Positions 59,352-64,000 of a stretch of 64,000 nt of DNA are shown piece after piece. Each line of letters begins with the position of its first letter. The first letter of the stretch is position 1. The stretch is from contig NZ_FNDT01000010.1 of assembly GCF_900099735.1 (NCBI RefSeq), positions 62,001 to 126,000 of the forward strand. Direction: 5' to 3'. The translations under genes were made by a program, and so were the position numbers. The notes below the pieces were generated by a model, which saw nothing but the letters and a program-made list of their open reading frames with translations, was not told the DNA's origin and did no database searches. The stretch comes from Arthrobacter subterraneus. Its GTDB lineage: Bacteria; Actinomycetota; Actinomycetes; Actinomycetales; Micrococcaceae.

Positions 59352-62121
59352 TGGAGGCTCCTCCTACCAGGTCAAGGGGCGTGCCGGCGGTGTCGAGTGG
59401 GTAACTCGCAACCATCCCGGAGATGGCGTCGGCAATCTCCAGCGTCAAGGACTTGCCACCCCACCTCACCTCGGTGACGGCATCGCCGAACTCCGCGTGC
59501 ACGGCGGGGTTGTCCAGATGGGGCTCGTGTTCGGGAAGGCCGTCCACCAGGCCTGCGGGTATTCCGTCCACCAGGAACGCAGTGTCGAAGGTGACCTCAA
59601 GGGTCGGTTTGTCCGCGCGTTCGAACCGCACTCCCGGGTCATCCTCTCCTCGCGGGTGCCACTGAAGTGTACTGGAGGTGACAAGGTGAACCCACTGAGC
59701 GAAGTCGCCGTCAGCGCCGACGCGCCCGACCAGGGAGACCCATGCAGAGCCGCCCTCGGCAGGGAGCCACTCCTGCCACGCTGTTTCGCCCGCAAGGACC
59801 GGCCGTACGCCACCGGGTGTCGCGACGGCGACATAGCCTTCCCCACGGCGGGCTATGATCCAGTCGCCGGCGACCACGTGCTCATCGGTCTGCGCGATGG
59901 GTAGCCAAAGGTGCGTGGTGCGCTGCGGATCGGTAGTGGTGAACCGCTGCATGTGCACCAGCGCGTCACGGTGCTGGTGCACGCGGCCGAGAATACGGTG
60001 GCCTGCCCAGGCATTCGGACGGGCAGAGGAGCCGGTGTCGGAATTGGCCGGGTGAGTGACGAAAACCTGCAGCTCGCGGCCGAGGGTAGCACCCCAGATG
60101 TGCTCCTGGAGTCCGGGCAGGCCCGCGCGGTAATCCTGGACGCTGGACAGCATCACTTCGGGGGTCTTGTAGATGCGCAGATCGGAGCGGTAGGGGCGCT
60201 CCAAAAGGTCCCGCTCGTAGGCGAGTTCGCCGCGATACACCTGCCGTCCCCACCATTCATCCGGCTGGTTGCCGGCGAGTTCGCGAACGACGTCAGGAAT
60301 TTCGTATTTGCGCGCCAAGGCAAGCGCTGTGACCGGTAATACGGCATCGTTCAGGGTCCCGACGCCGGCGATCAGGCGGAGGACCGGTGAGGTTTCCTCG
60401 AACCGGGAGCTGCGCAGGGTGTGCACGTAGGACCGGCCGTGGGCAGCGCCATGCGTTCCGCGCCAGGAGTTGGTGGCCAGTGTTACGAGGGCCTTGTCCA
60501 GCAGGGTGCGGGAGGCCTTGACCAGCGATTCGTCCTGACCAAGTTCAATCAGTGTGCACAGCGCGTAGCTGTCGATGGCGAGGTAGGCGTTGGAGTCGAA
60601 CTCGCTGAAACCTCCCCTCAACTTGCGGGTGAGCCAGCCTGCCGCGCGTGCCCGCGCTTCGTCGGCGTGCTCTGCGCCGGTGCGGCCGTCGACGCTGAAT
60701 ACCCTGTCCGCGAAGGTCTCCCCTGCGAGGAGCTCGGCGACATGCCACACGAACTGGTGGTTCTCGGTGAAGTAGCACATGGCATCCAGGCCCGGTTGGG
60801 TAATCCAGTACTTCATGCCTGTGATTGCTGCCGCAACATCCTTTCGAACGGCGGCATCCCACTGGCTTTCCGGGATCCAGTGCCAGGCAAGAAGCAGCGA
60901 GACGACCTCGAAGTCGGCGCAGTCACCCCGGGTGAGCACACGGTGAAGCGCGGATTCGAGGTCGCCGGCACCCACCGTCGTCGTCGTGTCAAGCGCGTAA
61001 CGTCCCAGCAGACCGGCTACACCGGATTCGCGTGGTGGAGCGTCACCGCCGCCGGTGACGTGTTCGAGAACCTCCTGCCGCCAGGATTCCGGGTTACCGA
61101 TGGGTTCACTGGCGCTCAGAGGCGGCAGGACCGCCACCCGCATCCGGAGAGTCTGAGGACAGCGGGCGTCATCGAGACCCACTTCGACGATGCTCTCGCC
61201 GCTGGAGAGCATCGAGGCGCCGGCGGTACGGGCGACGTCGGCACCCTCGTCCTCTTCCTCGGGTGCGTCCTCCAGCAGATAGGTCACAGTTCCGGTAGAG
61301 TCGGCGCGCAAATGTTGCCAGGAAGCATCCTCACCGACGCGTAGCCGAAGCGCGGTTCCGGCGGGTGCCTGAAGCGTGCCTTCGCTGCCTTCCTGCGCCC
61401 AGGACGGCGACGCGATCTGCGCCAGGATGGTTTCGGCCAAGCGTGCGGCTATCTCGTCGGCACCCGGTGAGGGTATGACGACGCGGACAGGCAGCCCGAT
61501 CACGCGCAGCCGGGCGATCTGGCGACATTCGCGGAAGGCAACTTGCCAGGTAGCGAGGTGCACCGTCGTCGTACGGGAGCGCAGCCGGACCCGGACTGAG
61601 TGCACCTCCGGCTCCATATAGGACACCTTGCCGCTCTGAAGGACCACTTCACCGTCCAGCCACAGAACGAACGGGCCGGTGGTGTGCAGTTCAAGGGTGC
61701 GCCAGTCACTCTGGTCGACCTCCAGGACCGTGCTTGCGAGCGAATAGCGGTATTCGGGGGTGAAGCAGAACGCCGACCAGTCCAAGAGGCCGTCTTTTCC
61801 GGTGCGCGTCCTGCGCCAGGTGGCGTCAAATGTTGACCCATCAGCCGACCATCGGATGCTGCCGCGCTCGGTGGGCTGGGGGAGTTCCTGAGCTGTCTGG
61901 ATGGGGTGGGCCTGGTAGAGACGCTCCTTGAGTTCACCGACGTCGGGACCGTTGGTGAGAACCCACCGGCCCTGGCCCCACGGTTCGCCGTCGGGTGAGA
62001 GGAAGTTCTCCAGGTCCTCACAGGGCGCCGCCCAAGCGGGGGAAACCAGCCAGTCACGGACGGTGCCATCCGGGTCCGTGTAGTGCACGGTCCTGTTCGT
62101 AGGCAGCGAAGCTTCACTCAT
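59341..62121 (-). CDS. Unrecognised 926-residue protein in the uronate cluster, possible polysaccharide-active enzyme
   Basis: I do not recognise the family. The first 340 residues are beta-rich with Trp/Asp patches (SIRWSADGSTFDATWRRTRTG, TTGPFVLWLDGEVVLQSGK), like carbohydrate-binding jelly rolls. Residues 390-640 are helical, with CYFTENHQFVWHVAELLAGE, GGFSEFDSNAYLAIDSYALCTL and SWRGTHGAAHGRSYVHTLR. These resemble the His/Asn/Tyr-bearing alpha-toroid of heparinase/alginate-lyase-like enzymes. A beta-rich C-terminal half follows (about 650-926). No signal peptide or membrane segment is seen, so it is cytosolic. Translation overlap with the GH105 gene and the nearby ABC permeases suggest it cuts imported uronate oligosaccharides. 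A lyase is the best guess, a glycosidase the alternative. Confidence 0.75.
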   Translation of the reverse strand: MSEASLPTNRTVHYTDPDGTVRDWLVSPAWAAPCEDLENFLSPDGEPWGQGRWVLTNGPDVGELKERLYQAHPIQTAQELPQPTERGSIRWSADGSTFDATWRRTRTGKDGLLDWSAFCFTPEYRYSLASTVLEVDQSDWRTLELHTTGPFVLWLDGEVVLQSGKVSYMEPEVHSVRVRLRSRTTTVHLATWQVAFRECRQIARLRVIGLPVRVVIPSPGADEIAARLAETILAQIASPSWAQEGSEGTLQAPAGTALRLRVGEDASWQHLRADSTGTVTYLLEDAPEEEDEGADVARTAGASMLSSGESIVEVGLDDARCPQTLRMRVAVLPPLSASEPIGNPESWRQEVLEHVTGGGDAPPRESGVAGLLGRYALDTTTTVGAGDLESALHRVLTRGDCADFEVVSLLLAWHWIPESQWDAAVRKDVAAAITGMKYWITQPGLDAMCYFTENHQFVWHVAELLAGETFADRVFSVDGRTGAEHADEARARAAGWLTRKLRGGFSEFDSNAYLAIDSYALCTLIELGQDESLVKASRTLLDKALVTLATNSWRGTHGAAHGRSYVHTLRSSRFEETSPVLRLIAGVGTLNDAVLPVTALALARKYEIPDVVRELAGNQPDEWWGRQVYRGELAYERDLLERPYRSDLRIYKTPEVMLSSVQDYRAGLPGLQEHIWGATLGRELQVFVTHPANSDTGSSARPNAWAGHRILGRVHQHRDALVHMQRFTTTDPQRTTHLWLPIAQTDEHVVAGDWIIARRGEGYVAVATPGGVRPVLAGETAWQEWLPAEGGSAWVSLVGRVGADGDFAQWVHLVTSSTLQWHPRGEDDPGVRFERADKPTLEVTFDTAFLVDGIPAGLVDGLPEHEPHLDNPAVHAEFGDAVTEVRWGGKSLTLEIADAISGMVASYPLDTAGTPLDLVGGASNGR

Positions 62122-62171
62122 GAGATGCGTTATTCCTTTGCAAGTTCGGAAGGGTGTGTCGGCAGGTGCAT

Positions 62172-63065
62172 TTACTTAATGCCGGTGTTGGCAATGCCGG
62201 TGGTGATCTGCTTCTGGAAAAACAGGAACAGGATGATGACCGGCAGTATGCTCACCACACTCATCGCGATGATGAGGTTGAAGGGAACGGTTTCCTGGGC
62301 CGTGAAACGTGCCAGGGCCACGGGCAGGGTGTAGGTACTCTCGCTCTGCGCGACGACCAGCGGCCAGAGGAAATCGTTCCACCGCCACATGATGGAGAGA
62401 ATGGCAACAACAGCAAGTGCCGGCCGGCAGATCGGCAGAACGATGCGGAGGAAAATCTTGAATTCACCTGCACCGTCAACGCGCGCAGCCTCGATCAGCT
62501 CATCCGGAATGGACAGCATGTACTGGCGCAGGATGAAGACCCCGGTGGGGGTTGCCGCGGCCGGGATGATGAGCCCCCATAATGTGTCGACCATCCCGAA
62601 GGACGCCACAACCTGGTACACCGGGATCAGAATCACCTGCAGCGGGATCATGATCGTCGCGAGCGTGAGCAGAAACAGGGCGTTTCGGCCGCGGAAGTTG
62701 TATTTGGCCAGCGCATAGGCAGCCATTGAGTTGATCATCAGAGTGAGCAGCGTCGCCGCAATGGTGACGATAACGCTGTTCATCAGATAGGTTCCGAAAT
62801 CAAACCGCGTGAGCGCGTCAGCGTAGTTCGTGAGCCCCCAGGAATCCGGCAGCAGAGACGGTGGCCGCTGTGAGAGCTCGGTCGGTGTTTTGAAGGAGCC
62901 GAGAACCAGCCAGACGATCGGGATGAGCGCCACGAGCGCTGAGGTGACCAGAATGACGACACGCAGGGCGTCGGTTGCGGTGACCTTTCCCTTGCCCGTT
63001 GAGGTCCAGGTATGCTTTGGGCCCGTATCCTGCGACGACGGTGCGACGGTTGGCGCGGTGCTCAT
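62172..63065 (-). CDS. Carbohydrate ABC transporter permease, MalG/AraQ-type
   Basis: This 297-residue permease has six membrane segments after an N-terminal Thr/Ser-rich tail. LPDSWGLTNYADALTRFDFGTYLMNSVIV is the usual start of the permease domain. The EAA loop EAARVDGAGEFKIFLRIVLPICRPAL contacts the ATPase. Its start overlaps the stop of the partner permease by four bases. Substrate is inferred from the uronate genes that follow. No ATPase gene lies in the window; many such importers share MsmK-type ATPases. Confidence 0.94.
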   Translation of the reverse strand: MSTAPTVAPSSQDTGPKHTWTSTGKGKVTATDALRVVILVTSALVALIPIVWLVLGSFKTPTELSQRPPSLLPDSWGLTNYADALTRFDFGTYLMNSVIVTIAATLLTLMINSMAAYALAKYNFRGRNALFLLTLATIMIPLQVILIPVYQVVASFGMVDTLWGLIIPAAATPTGVFILRQYMLSIPDELIEAARVDGAGEFKIFLRIVLPICRPALAVVAILSIMWRWNDFLWPLVVAQSESTYTLPVALARFTAQETVPFNLIIAMSVVSILPVIILFLFFQKQITTGIANTGIK

Positions 63066-63973
63066 ACTGCCTCCCTCTTGCGGCCGATCACGTAATTGCC
63101 GATAGTGATTGCGAATATTGCGCAGAAAAGCAGAACGCTTCCCGCAGCGGCGTCGCCGTACCGGATGGGCGAGACAAAACCGTTCTCATAGATGTACTGG
63201 ACGATCAGCGTTGTGGCGCCGACCGGACCGCCACCTGTCAGGGTGTAGATGTAGTCGAACGCCTGGAACCCGTGGATGGTGGAGAGCACCACCACAACGA
63301 GGACGCTGGGCTGAAGCAGCGGAAGGGTGATATTCCTGAACTGGCTCCAGCGGGAGGCGCCGTCTATGCCTGCAGCCTCGTACAGCGTCGGATCGATGCT
63401 CTGAAGTCCTGCAAGGAGGATCAGCATGTAGAAGCCCACCTGCATCCAAGCGCCAACCACGATGACTGCTATGAGTGCCAGCGTGTTATCGATCAGCCAT
63501 GGTATTTCCGGTACGCCGAAAGTGCCAAGAAAGGTGTTCAGCAGACCGTTCTTGCGCTCCAGCATCCAGTTCCAAACCAGGCCGACAACCACCGGTGAGA
63601 TGAGAACCGGGATAAAGAAGGCTGCTCGGAAGAAGGAGCGACCGCGGCGCTGCTGATCCACAAGCACAGCGAGCATGATGCCGATGACGATTGACAGCAG
63701 AACAAAAGTTACCGCATAGACGACGGTATTGATCACGATGCCCCAGAATTCTCCGTCGCCGAGAATCTGCTGATAGTTCCCCGTTCCTTCCCAGCGGAAC
63801 GTCCGTCCGTTTGACGAGGAGTAGAGCGAGATGTTGAAACCGTTGATGGCAGGCCAGATCGTGAAAAGCGCAAAGATTGCCATGTTCGGCAGCAGAAACA
63901 GGTAAGGGGCCACACGCAGGCTCAGCGGCGGCTTCCGACGCCGCTGAGCCTGCTTTATGGGTGCCTCAATCAT
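63062..63973 (-). CDS. Carbohydrate ABC transporter permease, MalF/UgpA-type
   Basis: This 303-residue permease has a short basic N-terminus (KQAQRRRKPP), six membrane segments and the EAA loop EAAGIDGASRWSQFRNITLPLLQPSVL. It pairs with the MalG-type permease directly downstream. The substrate-binding lipoprotein gene would be expected just beyond 64000. Transported substrate is probably an unsaturated uronate oligosaccharide, by context only. Confidence 0.94.
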   Translation of the reverse strand: MIEAPIKQAQRRRKPPLSLRVAPYLFLLPNMAIFALFTIWPAINGFNISLYSSSNGRTFRWEGTGNYQQILGDGEFWGIVINTVVYAVTFVLLSIVIGIMLAVLVDQQRRGRSFFRAAFFIPVLISPVVVGLVWNWMLERKNGLLNTFLGTFGVPEIPWLIDNTLALIAVIVVGAWMQVGFYMLILLAGLQSIDPTLYEAAGIDGASRWSQFRNITLPLLQPSVLVVVVLSTIHGFQAFDYIYTLTGGGPVGATTLIVQYIYENGFVSPIRYGDAAAGSVLLFCAIFAITIGNYVIGRKREAV

Positions 63974-64000
63974 GGGGCAAGTTCCTCCACGAGCGATTCA

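Overview
The window is 64 kb of GC-rich chromosomal DNA from an actinobacterium, most likely a soil-type member of the Micrococcaceae (Arthrobacter and relatives). This rests on the codon bias, frequent GTG starts, the long-form GAPDH, an ArsC/ArsR pair of the corynebacterial type, and the family mix of ROK, GntR, IclR, LacI and PadR regulators with sugar ABC systems. No rRNA, tRNA, CRISPR, insertion sequence or phage gene was recognised. The species call is an inference.

Layout. 1-8.8 kb is housekeeping and mixed metabolism: GAPDH (cut by the window edge), a small antitoxin-like protein, a 2-oxoglutarate-type oxygenase, an Old Yellow Enzyme, RNase Z, small proteins, an MFS drug exporter and a lipase-maturation-factor membrane protein. 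8.9-21.4 kb holds four visibly damaged genes: an SLC13 permease with a one-base deletion, a PhoD-like phosphatase with an in-frame amber stop, a truncated Na+/H+ antiporter and a frameshifted VOC protein. Among them lie a GntR regulator, a D-2-hydroxyacid dehydrogenase fusion and the first surface-protein/sortase locus. 21.4-27.9 kb carries a monooxygenase, a flavin oxidoreductase, xylose isomerase and xylulokinase with a divergent ROK repressor, and a RhtA-like exporter. Two related palindromic elements lie after xylA and after the ROK gene. 27.9-30.0 kb is the second surface-protein/sortase locus. 30.4-34.5 kb is a polyamine operon (putrescine oxidase, agmatine deiminase, amidase). 34.5-37.5 kb is an arsenic island (arsR, acr3, arsC, trxB). 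39.4-42.6 kb looks like a maleate module (MatC-type carrier, maleate isomerase, divergent IclR regulator). 42.7-45.8 kb has an alcohol dehydrogenase and a PadR/permease-prefix pair. 46.0-51.9 kb is a complete ribose operon (rbsRACBKD in transcription order). 52.2-53.6 kb is NADP-type glutamate dehydrogenase. 53.6-64 kb is a uronate/pectin-oligosaccharide catabolic cluster (sugar ABC permeases, an unrecognised 926-residue protein, GH105, KduI, Eda, KdgK, Ldh-family oxidoreductase, SMP-30 lactonase).

The most interesting system is the pair of surface-protein/sortase modules at 16.1-18.1 kb and 28.3-29.9 kb. The two ectodomains are unrelated: one is all-helical, the other is a duplicated HGDH-repeat protein with a 17-triplet collagen-like stalk. 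Both end in a G[MF]NVQTA motif, a hydrophobic segment and an Arg-Arg tail, where an LPXTG signal would be expected. Each is followed by a strong intergenic hairpin and then a sortase. The two sortases share a distinctive C-terminal block with His and Cys but no Arg after the Cys. This suggests a dedicated sortase/sorting-signal pair that departs from the canonical rules; the specificity is inferred and untested.
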